Origin: Ketobacter sp964016105
Lineage (GTDB): Bacteria > Pseudomonadota > Gammaproteobacteria > Pseudomonadales > Ketobacteraceae
Length of the DNA: 64,000 nt
Reading direction: 5' to 3'
NCBI GenBank assembly: GCA_964016105.1
Contig: CAXHEX010000006.1
Span: forward strand, 1-64,000
This document shows positions 1-8,569 of this stretch, piece after piece. The notes under the pieces were generated by a model. The model made no database searches. It was not told the origin of the DNA and saw only the letters and a program-made list of their open reading frames with translations. How positions within the stretch are numbered: position 1 is the stretch's first letter; the number at the start of each line of letters is the position of its first letter. The position numbers and the translations under genes were made by a program.

Positions 1-38
1 AGCCTCAAGCGGTAGTTGTGTTCGAGGCTAAGAGAAAA

Positions 39-446
39 TCAACAACCTGCTAGGGTAACGGTGTTTTGGAGATCGAGTACCTGGCGATAATGTGATGACG
101 ACAGTACCTCTATCACTTCTTTTGGGTGCCCCAAACCTGTGGGCTCGATGAGCAGGCGATGTGGCTTAGCTTGTGATAGAAGCGTGTTTAGGGCAACCTG
201 CATCGGTACGCCGTTGGCACAACACATACAACCACCCGGCAGCTGTCGAATAAATACTTCGGAACCTTCTGCTAAATTACCTTGTAGTAGATCACCATCA
301 ATACCTACTTCGCCAAATTCGTTGACCAATACTGCCCAGCGTTCTTGGCTGGGTTTTTGATCCAGTAAGTGTAAGATCGCCGTTGTTTTTCCGGTGCCTA
401 GAAAACCGGTGATGACGTTTGTGGGGATAGATTCAATTGTTGGCAT
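39..446 (-). pseudogene. truncated COG0523 (CobW/YjiA-type) metallochaperone GTPase
   Basis: This is the N-terminal part of a G3E P-loop GTPase that handles metal (probably zinc) insertion in the cytoplasm. The Walker A motif GFLGTGKTT is at residues 14-22, VNEFGEVGIDG follows at about 41-51, the diagnostic metal-binding CMCC is at 73-76, and IEPTGLGHP comes after it. Family members are usually above 300 residues. Here the frame stops after 135 residues, just after the TVTL strand that normally leads into Val-Asp-Ala-Arg. All three leftward frames meet a stop within about 50 bases, so the C-terminal domain is absent unless there is a sequencing error. It is the last gene of a leftward zinc cluster behind a Zur-like and a MerC-like gene, which fits a Zur-regulated zinc chaperone. 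It may be a remnant, a minimal G domain, or a gene interrupted by something to the left of the window. Confidence 0.75.
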
Positions 447-473
447 GGGAAGCGTAAACCTTGATCTGTGCTG

Positions 474-872
474 TTAGTGATGAGCGCAATGGTGATGGGC
501 TTTACACAAATTATGGTTCTTGTAATGTGCCAGCGAAATGGTAGCTGCGCCAATCATTGTAGCTATCTTTTCACCGGTTTCACCAAACAGATCGTGGCCA
601 ATCAGCGCAGTTAAAAGAAGAATGGCAAGTCCTGCCAGGCCCAATAGGAATACTTGTGTGCTCTTGTGCTTGCGACAGCCCAGCGTGAGCGCCACCAAAC
701 TTGTGGGTAGCACAGCTATCACCATCCAACGGTGAAAGCTCTCGTCCGCAAAAATACCTAGCATGAGAGTGGGCAGCATAACCAATGCTATGGGAATGAT
801 GAGGCAGTGGATAGCGCACGCCAACGACAAACCGATGGCCAATTTGTCCAGGCCCATAGATACTGTCTTCAT
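474..872 (-). CDS. MerC-domain inner-membrane protein
   Basis: This 132-residue membrane protein has about four hydrophobic segments and the MerC-type cysteine pair Cys19/Cys23 (LACAIHC) in the first one. MerC proteins carry Hg(II) across the inner membrane. Chromosomal members beside Zur and COG0523 genes are thought to act in zinc or other soft-metal handling, though the substrate is not experimentally general. The C-terminus is rich in His and Cys (KAHHHCAHH), which supports metal binding. A GAGGAA ribosome-binding site lies six bases before the ATG. It sits 24 bases after the Zur-like gene and 27 bases before the GTPase fragment, so the genes are probably cotranscribed. The domain is fairly sure and the zinc role is inferred from neighbours. 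Confidence 0.8.
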   Translation of the reverse strand: MKTVSMGLDKLAIGLSLACAIHCLIIPIALVMLPTLMLGIFADESFHRWMVIAVLPTSLVALTLGCRKHKSTQVFLLGLAGLAILLLTALIGHDLFGETGEKIATMIGAATISLAHYKNHNLCKAHHHCAHH

Positions 873-896
873 GGTGGTTCCTCGGGTTTGTTCGTT

Positions 897-1358
897 TTAC
901 GCGGCTTTGTGGGAGCATTCTTCGCAAAGACAATGTAGCTCCAATTGAGGGCTCTTCAGAGTATAGCCAGATTCTTCCACGTTGCGTTTCAATGTGTTGA
1001 TTAAGGTTTTTTTAATGCCAATTTCTTTTACATTGCCGCAGTTATCACAAATCAGAAACTGAGGAACTTCATGGGCGTGATCGCAACTGATGTGGGCGCA
1101 AGCGATGTACTTGTTAGCCAAATGAAGTTTGTGTACTAGGTTTTCTTGCTCCAGAAAATCCAAAATGCGGTACACCGACATGGGTGGGATGGATTCGCCG
1201 TATTTTTTTTGCCAGTGCTCAATTAGTTCATAGGCGGAAAGGGGCTTGGGAGACTCCAATAAGCCAGTGAGAACTCTCTTTCGTTTGTCGGTTAGTCGGG
1301 CACCGTGAGCGCTGCAATTCGCTTCCGCTTTGTTAAGGATTTTAGTGATAGTGTCCAT
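897..1358 (-). CDS. zur: Fur-family repressor, Zur type
   Basis: This 153-residue Fur-superfamily regulator has an N-terminal winged helix (about residues 10-85, including PMSVYRILDFLEQENLVHK). The C-terminal dimerisation domain carries the HISCDHAHEVPQF metal-site region and two structural CxxC pairs (CDNC and CEEC). Low overall similarity to Fur, together with a ZrgA-like gene just upstream and a COG0523 fragment downstream, points to zinc-responsive Zur rather than iron-responsive Fur. Zur with zinc bound would repress uptake genes. A matching Zur box precedes the upstream gene at 2044-2056, so the regulator probably controls its own operon. The start follows a weak AGGT sequence. The Fur family is certain and the Zur subtype is likely. 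Confidence 0.88.
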   Translation of the reverse strand: MDTITKILNKAEANCSAHGARLTDKRKRVLTGLLESPKPLSAYELIEHWQKKYGESIPPMSVYRILDFLEQENLVHKLHLANKYIACAHISCDHAHEVPQFLICDNCGNVKEIGIKKTLINTLKRNVEESGYTLKSPQLELHCLCEECSHKAA

Positions 1359-1371
1359 TTTATTCTGTGAC

Positions 1372-1962
1372 CTAAAAAGTGATCTTCGGTTTGCCGTGAG
1401 TCAGGGTGTCTGCACCCTGATGCCCCTCAATGATCCACTGTACGTGCAAAGATTCTACTCCAGGGAACTGGTTTAGCATATTTGTTGAAAGGCCTCGAAG
1501 CTCCTTGGGTTGTTCGCATTGATATTGATAACTGGCTTCGATGTTGCTGTGCTGATCTTCTTCATGATGATCGTGATGGTGTTTCTTCTCAATATGGAGT
1601 TTTCCAAAGTCTATGTGGGTTTTGATAATATTGCATTGCCCTGCCTGAAATTGAAACAGTTTCTCGCCATTGGATAGAAGTGCTTTAGCTTGGGAAATTC
1701 GGGAAATTTGTTCCTTTGTTCTGGGGGGGTGTTCAAACCCAACGATATTCATGGCAGGTGAGTGAAGCTCGATGTTGAGTGTTTTTGCTTCGAGTATGAC
1801 AAACAATTCCGCAATACCATGAACATGGGCTTCCAGATCTTCATTCCCATGACCATGGTGTTCATGATGGTCTTGAGCATGCTCTTCAGCATAACTGGGT
1901 ATAGGTATAGCCACCAGAAACAGGGTAAACATCGCCATTACTAGCAATGGGTGATAAAACAT
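1372..1962 (-). CDS. DUF2796 / ZrgA-like His-rich periplasmic zinc-binding protein
   Basis: This 196-residue exported protein has a signal peptide ending near SYAEEHA. It then has His clusters (HDHHEHHGHG-like at about 30-40 and KKHHHDHHEE at about 126-135) and the DUF2796 core LEAHVHGIAEL with LNIELHSPAMNIVGFEH. In Vibrio, ZrgA of this family belongs to a Zur-regulated zinc uptake system and binds zinc in the periplasm. It is first in the leftward zinc cluster, 13 bases before the Zur-like gene, with a Zur box upstream. No ZnuABC or TonB transporter genes are visible here, so its partner is elsewhere. The family is confident and the exact role is inferred. Confidence 0.85.
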   Translation of the reverse strand: MFYHPLLVMAMFTLFLVAIPIPSYAEEHAQDHHEHHGHGNEDLEAHVHGIAELFVILEAKTLNIELHSPAMNIVGFEHPPRTKEQISRISQAKALLSNGEKLFQFQAGQCNIIKTHIDFGKLHIEKKHHHDHHEEDQHSNIEASYQYQCEQPKELRGLSTNMLNQFPGVESLHVQWIIEGHQGADTLTHGKPKITF

Positions 1963-2043
1963 GAGCGAATCCTCTTGCAGCGGCCGTTTTGGTTAGCTCA
2001 GCAGTAGGTGTGAGTGATTTCTGCGTAAATGTACTAAAGATAC

Positions 2044-2056
2044 GTTATAACATAAC
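2044..2056 (-). promoter_or_regulatory. Zur box upstream of the zinc cluster
   Basis: GTTATAACATAAC is a perfect 5-3-5 palindrome (GTTAT/ATAAC) and matches the core of the gammaproteobacterial Zur box (GTTATAATATAAC-like). It lies about 82 bases upstream of the ZrgA-like start. With a Zur-like repressor encoded in the same unit, autoregulation by zinc is the simplest reading. Confidence 0.75.
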
Positions 2057-2289
2057 GGGATTTAGCTATCCACACGAGCTTTTCGATATTTTTTAGGTGG
2101 TCAGAATCGATCGAAAACTCCCTTTACCCCAGTTTTTTCTCAAAGTCCCGAGTTCTCCAGCGGTAAACGATATATCCAATTCTGTTTTTTAAACAACATC
2201 TCAATTGTACAACCGTTCCAGCTTATTGGTTTTTTGAAAGGGTAAGGAATATCTAGTGGACCTAATTACTAATTTTATTTGGTGATTCA

Positions 2290-2325
2290 CACATAAATAC
2301 TTTTATGTGGTTCAAAAGTATTTAT
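2290..2325 (+). promoter_or_regulatory. two overlapping, mutually exclusive inverted repeats in the DUF1800 leader
   Basis: CACATAAA (2290-2297) pairs with TTTATGTG (2302-2309) across a 4-base loop. ATAAATACTTTT (2293-2304) pairs with AAAAGTATTTAT (2314-2325) across a 9-base loop. Both are perfect and share bases, so only one can form at a time. They lie 75-110 bases upstream of the DUF1800 start. The element could be an operator or an alternative-structure leader. The rest of the roughly 440-base stretch 1963-2399 holds the Zur box and no gene that I can support. Confidence 0.5.
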
Positions 2326-2399
2326 CATAGGCAACCATCGTTCTTCGCGAAGTTTTCACCAGTTTGTCCCTGATTTCAAATTCCACTACGGGGGGTGTG

Positions 2400-3989
2400 A
2401 TGCAAGACACTAAAGATCAACCAGGAATGTTGGCTTTAGCTCGCAGGTCATTTCTAAAGCTCACGGGAGTGGGGGTGGGAATGGCCACGCTCATGGCTTC
2501 AACGGCCGGTGCGAAAACATCATTTATCGAAAACTATGGCGCTCCATCCGACGGCCCGAGCATTCTGCCACGGCCAAGCGATGCCTATCTACTGTTGAAT
2601 CGCACGAGTTTTGGAGTCACTTCTGTAAGCCTGGCCAAGGTCCAGGAAATGGGCCTTTCCGAATATCTTGAACAACAGTTGGATTATGAGTCCATTGACA
2701 CCACTGGCTTGGAGAATCTGCTTGATTTTCATTTTCCGTATATCAACCAAGACCCCTTAGAATTGGGCTCAAAATTCCCTGGGGATGTTATTGAAATCAC
2801 CAAGCAAATGACAGCAGCCACACAATATCGACAGATGTACAGTGAACGGCAGCTTTACGAGGTGATGGTTGAGTTTTGGACCAATCACTTTAACATCGAT
2901 ATTAATAATGGATTTGGGCCAATTTTAAAGCCCAAAGATGATCGAGAAGTCATTCGCAAGCATGCGTTAGGCAATTTTGGTGATTTGCTTTTTGCTTCTG
3001 CGCGAAGCCCCGCCATGCTGTTTTATCTTGATAACTATTACAATGTGGCTGAGGCACCCAACGAGAATTATGCCCGTGAATTAATGGAGTTGCATACCCT
3101 AGGGGTTGACGGCGGTTACACAGAGCAAGACATAAAAGAAGTGGCGCGGTGTTTTACTGGTTGGAGTATTGGGTTTCCTGGTTCAGGCCCGGACGAAGGC
3201 AAGTTCCTATTTTATAGCGACGCCCATGATAATGGGGAGAAGCGGGTTTTGGGCCAGAGGATCCGTGCCAATGGTGGAGTTAATGATGGTCTTCAGGTGC
3301 TGGGTATGCTGACGGCTCACCCTGCTACTGCCAATCACATTGCAACTAAACTATGCCGCTATTTTATTGCCGATGAGCCTGATACCGCTACCGTTGAGGA
3401 AGTGGCAAGCGCGTTTTCTAGCAGCAATGGCGAAATTAAAGACACTCTCAGGGCTTTATTTAACAGTAGTGCTTTCAGGAAAAGTTACGACAAAAAGTTT
3501 ACTACACCTTCACAGTTTCTGGGCCGCATTATGCGGATTGTTATGGATGCCAGCGGCAGCTATCCCAGGGACAATGGCCAAATGTTTAATCGGGCCCAAT
3601 TACTACTAGGTCAGCTCCCCTTTATCTGGCCATCGCCTGATGGCTACCCTCAAACTCAAGCCCATTGGTCCAATACCGGTGCGCTGCTCAATCGTTGGCG
3701 TTTGAGTTTTTTATTGGCGTTCAATGGCGGGCTGGAAACGCCCGAGCTCAGTTTGGATTGGAATCTACTTATGGGAAATGCCAACAGTATTGAAGAGCTG
3801 TTAGTGACCATGGAAACAGGGCTGTTATGCAGGGAGATGCTCAGGGAGGATCGGGAAAATATATCGCAATGGTTGTCTTCCCTGGCGGGTGAAGCCCCTG
3901 ATTCCAGTTTGTCGCGGGATGTTCTGGTTCAATTGGCACCTGCTTTGGCGGCCATACTGATGAGTTCCGCCTATTTTCAAATGCGCTAA
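2400..3989 (+). CDS. DUF1800 family protein with Tat signal
   Basis: This protein of 529 residues is exported by the twin-arginine route: RRSFLKLTG lies about 15 residues in and is followed by a hydrophobic stretch ending near GAKT. The body matches DUF1800: LLNRTSFGVT near the start, FWTNHFNID, LGNFGDLLFASARSPAMLFYLDN, NENYARELMELHTLGVDGGYT, and a GWSIGFPG-type segment. The function of DUF1800 is not established. It almost always accompanies DUF1501 genes, and the pair is often thought to act on cell-envelope or extracellular polymers. I place the start at the ATG at 2400 because a G-rich ribosome-binding site precedes it; an earlier TTG at 2364 is less likely. The DUF1501 gene starts 12 bases downstream. 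Confidence 0.9.
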   Translation: MQDTKDQPGMLALARRSFLKLTGVGVGMATLMASTAGAKTSFIENYGAPSDGPSILPRPSDAYLLLNRTSFGVTSVSLAKVQEMGLSEYLEQQLDYESIDTTGLENLLDFHFPYINQDPLELGSKFPGDVIEITKQMTAATQYRQMYSERQLYEVMVEFWTNHFNIDINNGFGPILKPKDDREVIRKHALGNFGDLLFASARSPAMLFYLDNYYNVAEAPNENYARELMELHTLGVDGGYTEQDIKEVARCFTGWSIGFPGSGPDEGKFLFYSDAHDNGEKRVLGQRIRANGGVNDGLQVLGMLTAHPATANHIATKLCRYFIADEPDTATVEEVASAFSSSNGEIKDTLRALFNSSAFRKSYDKKFTTPSQFLGRIMRIVMDASGSYPRDNGQMFNRAQLLLGQLPFIWPSPDGYPQTQAHWSNTGALLNRWRLSFLLAFNGGLETPELSLDWNLLMGNANSIEELLVTMETGLLCREMLREDRENISQWLSSLAGEAPDSSLSRDVLVQLAPALAAILMSSAYFQMR

Positions 3990-4001
3990 CAAGAGGGACT
4001 T

Positions 4002-5213
4002 ATGACAGCTCTAAATCAACGAGAGTTAAATGCCACTCAGGGTAAAGAGGGTCATTCCGAAATCAGTGTGAAGTTTGGTGCAGCTCCCCATGAATCCGTT
4101 CTGGTTTCTATTTTCCAGCGTGGTGCCGCGGATGGGCTTAATTCTGTGGTCCCCTATGGTGACAAAGATTACAGAGTGCATCGCCCTGGGATTCGCATTC
4201 CCGGCCCAAATGAGGTTAATGGAGCTTTGGATCTGGATGGGTTTTTTGGGTTAAACCCTAATTTGGCGGCCATGCATTCCCTATATCAGCAGGGGAATTT
4301 GGCTATTGTACATGCCTGTGGAATTCCCCATGGTTCCCGTTCACATTTTAAAGCACAAACCTTAGTAGAGCAGGCCTCACAGGGGCAGTTAGATTTAACC
4401 GGAGGTTGGCTAGGGCGACACTATCAGATTGCCCATGGCCTGACACCTCCACAGTCAGCTTATTGTGTGGTGGCTATATCAGGTAGTTTGCCTGTGGCTT
4501 TGACTGGCACCCCAGCACCCATGGCATTGGCGAATATTGCAGACTTTTTTGCCGATGACAGACTCTTAACCAGTGGCTATGAGGACATAATGCAAAGCCT
4601 GTTCTCCCACCAGGGAGTGCCTATGGGCGGTGTGGCCAATGTGGCCATAGATGCATTTAATGAACTTGCGGGTGCGGCTCTCCAGCTTACAGGTCCATCT
4701 AATGGTGCGGTGTATCCTGATTCTCAGTTGGGAGGAAGTCTGCGCCAGGCGGCGCAGCTGATAAAAAGCGATTTGCCCGTAGAGACTATTGTGTTGGACT
4801 CCCCGGGTTGGGACCACCATGAGAATATTGCCTATTACTTACCTCGTAGCCTTTTGGATCTGGACCAGTCAGTCTCGGCTTTTCTTCAAGACTTGGGTGC
4901 ACTGACCGAAAACGTTACTGTACTTGTTCACACTGAATTTGGGCGCAGGGTGAGAGAAAACGCCAGTCTTGGCGTTGATCACGGTACCGGAGGAGTGGTC
5001 TATGTTATGGGTGCTAAGGTAAATGGTGGCCAGATGTATGGTCAGTGGCCGACGTTAGGGTACAATGCTCTGGACCAGGGTGAAGATCTTCGTATAACCA
5101 CTGATCTGCGTTCGATTTATGCTGAAATCCTTAGCAAACGTCTGGGTGCCACTGATCTTGACAGTATTTTGCCTGGGTTTGCGGGGCCAACAGACTTAGG
5201 GATATTAACCTAG
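4002..5213 (+). CDS. DUF1501 family protein
   Basis: This 403-residue DUF1501 protein belongs to the alkaline phosphatase/sulfatase-like fold superfamily. Visible signatures are FQRGAADGLNSVVPYGD, GFFGLNPNLAAMHSLYQQGNLAIVHACG, SRSHFKAQTLVEQAS, WDHHENI and VLVHTEFGRRVRENASLGVDHGTGG. The His and Asp residues in the last two segments are those expected at a metal site. Many DUF1501 proteins carry a Tat signal, but this one has none visible, so it may be exported together with the Tat-targeted DUF1800 partner (inference). It follows DUF1800 by 12 bases with a GAGGGAC ribosome-binding site, so the two form an operon. The biochemical function is unknown. Confidence 0.9.
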   Translation: MTALNQRELNATQGKEGHSEISVKFGAAPHESVLVSIFQRGAADGLNSVVPYGDKDYRVHRPGIRIPGPNEVNGALDLDGFFGLNPNLAAMHSLYQQGNLAIVHACGIPHGSRSHFKAQTLVEQASQGQLDLTGGWLGRHYQIAHGLTPPQSAYCVVAISGSLPVALTGTPAPMALANIADFFADDRLLTSGYEDIMQSLFSHQGVPMGGVANVAIDAFNELAGAALQLTGPSNGAVYPDSQLGGSLRQAAQLIKSDLPVETIVLDSPGWDHHENIAYYLPRSLLDLDQSVSAFLQDLGALTENVTVLVHTEFGRRVRENASLGVDHGTGGVVYVMGAKVNGGQMYGQWPTLGYNALDQGEDLRITTDLRSIYAEILSKRLGATDLDSILPGFAGPTDLGILT

Positions 5214-5287
5214 TACACAGCCCATCTTTGATTATTGGGTGCTCAGCTCTATAATCAAACTTAAAACAACTATAACATGGTTACTCA

Positions 5288-6622
5288 ATGACAGATGGGA
5301 ATACCTCATCCGGTTTCGCTGCTTGCTGGTCAATAAAGCAAAATCTCCGATCGCTCCTTAGCCGTGACCAAAGTTCCTTCCAGGTGCTGGACGGCCTGCG
5401 TTTCTTCAGTTTTATCTGGATACTTCTTTTTCATACCCTGTACATTTACGGCTTGATGCATGGGGTAGATACCATTTTTCAAGTCACTGACTCGGCACCC
5501 TTCTATTTGTGGTGGATGTGGAACGCTGACAAGGCCGTTGATTTGTTCTTTGTGATAAGCGGTTTTCTCATCTCTGTGATTCTTTTAAAAGAGCTGGAGC
5601 GAGATGGCACTATCCTGGTTAGGCGTTTCTATTTCCGCCGTTACATGAGATTAACGCCTCTCTATCTGGTTTTTCTGGCTCTGTACTGGCTAGCTAATGG
5701 CCCCAATCGAGAGTATGTCTGGACCAATCTACTCTACGTTAATAACTTTTTGCCCCTGGATAAAATGGCGCTTCAGTGGACCTGGTCTTTAGCGGTGGAG
5801 GAGCAGTTCTATTTGCTTTTGCCATTGTTTTTTGTGCTGGTGTACAAGATTTCTGGGCAGCCATTTTTACGGTTTTTATTGGGGCTTTTGGTGATATCGT
5901 TTCTTATCCGATTAGGCGTGCTCTATTACTACGACGAATTATGGACGTCAGGTTATCGAGATATGCTAGCGCACCCAGAAACTGCGAAAGTCTTTTACCC
6001 CAAAATGTATGACAATTTAGCTACTCGATTTGGTCCATTTATTTGTGGTGCTTTGGCTGCCTATGGGTATTGTCACCACCGAGCCGCGCTAGTTGACTGG
6101 CTGTCTTGTTCGCCATTGCGTAGTGTTGGTATCAATATGGTTGCTGTGGTGGCTTTAGTGTTTTTTGCTTGCTTTCCTATTCTCAATTCGTCTTTTGAGC
6201 AGTCTGGCCCCCTGTTGCATGCCTATATTGTGTTGAATCACTCCGTGTTTTCCGCAGGATTGGCTTGGCTGATGTTGAGTGCGATTTTACATCGTGATAA
6301 TAGAGGCTTTATTGCCGCGTTTTTGTCCTGGCGAATTTGGCAGCCCCTTAGCCAGCTCACGTATTCCATGTATCTGATTCATTTTCTGGTGGTGTTATCC
6401 ATCATAAAGTCTGTGGAGTTAAATCTCGAAATACTTGCGGGCATGAGCGGCCCCACATTGCTATGGACCACCATTGCCTTAACTGCTTCCATTTCTTTGT
6501 TGCTTTGCATCATTTTCGGAATTGTGAGCTGGGTGTTGGTGGAGAAACCGTTTTTGAACATGCGAAAGCTGTTCAGTGTTAATCGTGGCTCCGCTTCAGC
6601 TGCACCTATTCCAAATAATTAG
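5288..6622 (+). CDS. acyltransferase 3 family membrane protein
   Basis: This 444-residue integral membrane O-acyltransferase has about ten transmembrane helices. The N-terminal VLDGLRFFSFIWILLFH carries the catalytic His of the family, DLFFVISGFLISVILL and RRYMRLTPLYL follow, and AVEEQFYLLLPLFF is the conserved EQFY segment. Such enzymes transfer acetyl or other acyl groups onto sugars, lipids or secondary metabolites at the inner membrane. It lies 74 bases after DUF1501 on the same strand and ends 17 bases inside the convergent DUF2334 gene. The acceptor is unknown. Nearby glycosyltransferase and sulfotransferase genes suggest a surface glycan or glycolipid. Confidence 0.92.
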   Translation: MTDGNTSSGFAACWSIKQNLRSLLSRDQSSFQVLDGLRFFSFIWILLFHTLYIYGLMHGVDTIFQVTDSAPFYLWWMWNADKAVDLFFVISGFLISVILLKELERDGTILVRRFYFRRYMRLTPLYLVFLALYWLANGPNREYVWTNLLYVNNFLPLDKMALQWTWSLAVEEQFYLLLPLFFVLVYKISGQPFLRFLLGLLVISFLIRLGVLYYYDELWTSGYRDMLAHPETAKVFYPKMYDNLATRFGPFICGALAAYGYCHHRAALVDWLSCSPLRSVGINMVAVVALVFFACFPILNSSFEQSGPLLHAYIVLNHSVFSAGLAWLMLSAILHRDNRGFIAAFLSWRIWQPLSQLTYSMYLIHFLVVLSIIKSVELNLEILAGMSGPTLLWTTIALTASISLLLCIIFGIVSWVLVEKPFLNMRKLFSVNRGSASAAPIPNN

Positions 6623-7331
6623 TAGAGAGCGATCCCTTGTGGTTCAACTCGTCGTAACTTATCCATTGATAGGGTTTTGCAGCCAGGGACTCTAAGTCTT
6701 TTTTTAGCCAATATTCCGTATCAAATGGGTGGATGGCGATTCTAAGTGGGCGGGCTTGTAATTGAGCTAGTTTGCGATTGAGCCAATTATATCCGCTCAA
6801 AAATAGCCATCTGAGTACGGTGTCAGCTTCAAAGCCCTGAAGAAGGCTCGGCTTTTTCCCCTGTTGTGCGTCTAATACCGAATGGAGAGTTTCTATTTGT
6901 TTGAAAGGGATTCGATGCCAGGACTGGGTAGACCATGATCCCAGGGCCCAGGCCGGAGGTACGTACAACGAAGAAACAGGGACCCGATTCTCCTTAAACC
7001 ATTGGTGACAGTCACAGATGAGCTGTTCTACTTCCCGCTGTGATTTGCTTAGGTGTTCAGCAACATTGCGGGAAATAAAGAATGAATGAAGTTGATGTAA
7101 GGCTGTTTTTTTGCCTGAACATGCGTGCAGCCATCCGTGTCCCGCCAGCCTGTAGCCCTGTTGTTGCCATAACTTTATTTGATCAATTTGGTCTCGTTGC
7201 CAGTCTCGGCCAGGAACTACCAGCAAAGTGATTTTTTCTGTGGGGATCCCCTTAAGCGTGTTTAGGGTGCGCTTCACCTCATTCAGAGTTTCTGGCATTA
7301 CGTCATGTACTGAAACCAATGCACGGATCAA
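6606..7331 (-). CDS. DUF2334 / polysaccharide-deacetylase-like protein, TTG start
   Basis: This protein of about 241 residues begins RALVSVHDVMPETL, the His-Asp strand typical of NodB-like/DUF2334 deacetylases. It continues with LLVVPGRDW, GYRLAGHGWLHAC (metal-site His pair), YVPPAWALGSW and a late LRIAIHPFD strand. This matches a carbohydrate-deacetylase fold, perhaps acting on a glycolipid. A longer frame reaches 7424, but that would place about 30 unrelated residues inside the upstream glycosyltransferase. I choose the TTG at 7331, preceded by GGGAT and lying five bases after the glycosyltransferase stop, so the two are translationally coupled. The fold is fairly sure and the substrate unknown. 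Confidence 0.8.
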   Translation of the reverse strand: MIRALVSVHDVMPETLNEVKRTLNTLKGIPTEKITLLVVPGRDWQRDQIDQIKLWQQQGYRLAGHGWLHACSGKKTALHQLHSFFISRNVAEHLSKSQREVEQLICDCHQWFKENRVPVSSLYVPPAWALGSWSTQSWHRIPFKQIETLHSVLDAQQGKKPSLLQGFEADTVLRWLFLSGYNWLNRKLAQLQARPLRIAIHPFDTEYWLKKDLESLAAKPYQWISYDELNHKGSLSTNYLE

Positions 7332-7335
7332 CGGA

Positions 7336-8496
7336 TTATCCCAAACGACGCAGTAAAGCCAGAGTTGGGGAGCGGCGGGGTGTTGGAATGAATAAATGAT
7401 GCCTGGCGGAAGATTGCAACACATTCAGCCATTGTTGTACCGCTTGATTGTTGATCGTCACAGCGGCTTTCCTGCCAGTGTTAGTGATTGCAGCATGGGT
7501 TTGTGGGCAGGCAATAGAATGTTCAATACGTTGCAATGCCTGTCCTAAAGATTCTTCTTTTTTCTGAACGAACAACGCTCCTTTCACCTCTGGCCATTGA
7601 TTAATACCACAAGCTGGCGCAGTGAGCACCAATCGCTTACGGGACAGCGCTTCCAGAGCCACTGTTCCAAAGGCTTCAACGGAAGAAGGTAAAATCAACA
7701 ATTGGGCCTTGTCTAAGTGATGGATGACTTGTGCGCGAGTTGTCCAGCCAACATACTCAAGATTCTCCAGCTTTTGTGCCCATGACTGAACCCGCTCCCG
7801 TTGTGGACCGTCTCCGATTATTTTAAAGCGGAGATCTCGTCTTTCTCTTGCCAGATCCATAAAGCGATCCAGGTTTTTTTCCGCAGCCAAACGACCAATA
7901 AACAACACGTTTTTAATCTTGCTTTCTGGGGCGATTAACGGTTGTTGAATAAATTCCCGGGCCAGGGGAGTAGCTACCAGGTAGGGGTTATGAATACCAT
8001 GATTGCGGGCTTTTGCTACCATTTCCTCGCTCACAGTGATTACCGATGAACTGCCGTTAAACATCAGCGTATTCAACCAGTTCAGTAATGAACCCACCAT
8101 CTTGGCGAAGCTTGAACTCCAGTAGAGGTCAACCATTTTCAGATAGTCAGATTGGTAAGTCACACACACAGGAATGCCCATTTTCTTCGCCAACCAGTAT
8201 CCTGCCAATGAATAGATACCCGGACCGGGAATCACTATCACGTGGGGTTTTACTCGAAAAAAAGTTTGGGTTAGTGCCCGCATTTTTGGGAAATACAGTT
8301 TTTGTGTGGGGTCGCCAAGCATGGGAACACCCATTCCCTGATGGATGTCGGCTTCATCCATGCTCGGGGAGATTAACTCCGCGTGGGTGACATGTTCCTG
8401 GATGTGACTAACCAGATCCTGGAAATAGGTTCCAACGCCGTTTCGTCCTTTGATGGCGTCCACTATAAACAGAATTCTCAACTCGCTGATTTCCAT
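7336..8496 (-). CDS. GT4 family glycosyltransferase
   Basis: This 386-residue GT-B glycosyltransferase has the N-terminal Rossmann half starting LRILFIVDAIKGRNGVGTYFQDL (glycine-rich acceptor loop). The C-terminal half has VLFIGRLAAEKNLDRFMDLA, FKIIGDGPQRERV, and the sugar-nucleotide site SSVEAFGTVALEALSRKRLVL with its E-x7-E motif. It is close to mannosyltransferase/MgtA-like enzymes that glycosylate lipids. It is cytoplasmic or membrane-peripheral. The DUF2334 gene follows by a few bases, and the pairing of a GT4 enzyme with a deacetylase-like protein is common in glycolipid synthesis. The donor and acceptor cannot be read from the sequence. Confidence 0.9.
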   Translation of the reverse strand: MEISELRILFIVDAIKGRNGVGTYFQDLVSHIQEHVTHAELISPSMDEADIHQGMGVPMLGDPTQKLYFPKMRALTQTFFRVKPHVIVIPGPGIYSLAGYWLAKKMGIPVCVTYQSDYLKMVDLYWSSSFAKMVGSLLNWLNTLMFNGSSSVITVSEEMVAKARNHGIHNPYLVATPLAREFIQQPLIAPESKIKNVLFIGRLAAEKNLDRFMDLARERRDLRFKIIGDGPQRERVQSWAQKLENLEYVGWTTRAQVIHHLDKAQLLILPSSVEAFGTVALEALSRKRLVLTAPACGINQWPEVKGALFVQKKEESLGQALQRIEHSIACPQTHAAITNTGRKAAVTINNQAVQQWLNVLQSSARHHLFIPTPRRSPTLALLRRLG

Positions 8497-8569
8497 GCGG
8501 TTGAAGTATGCTTATTTATTATTAAGGAACGGTTACACAAAGGTTAAATTGGCGTGACGAGATGAATAT

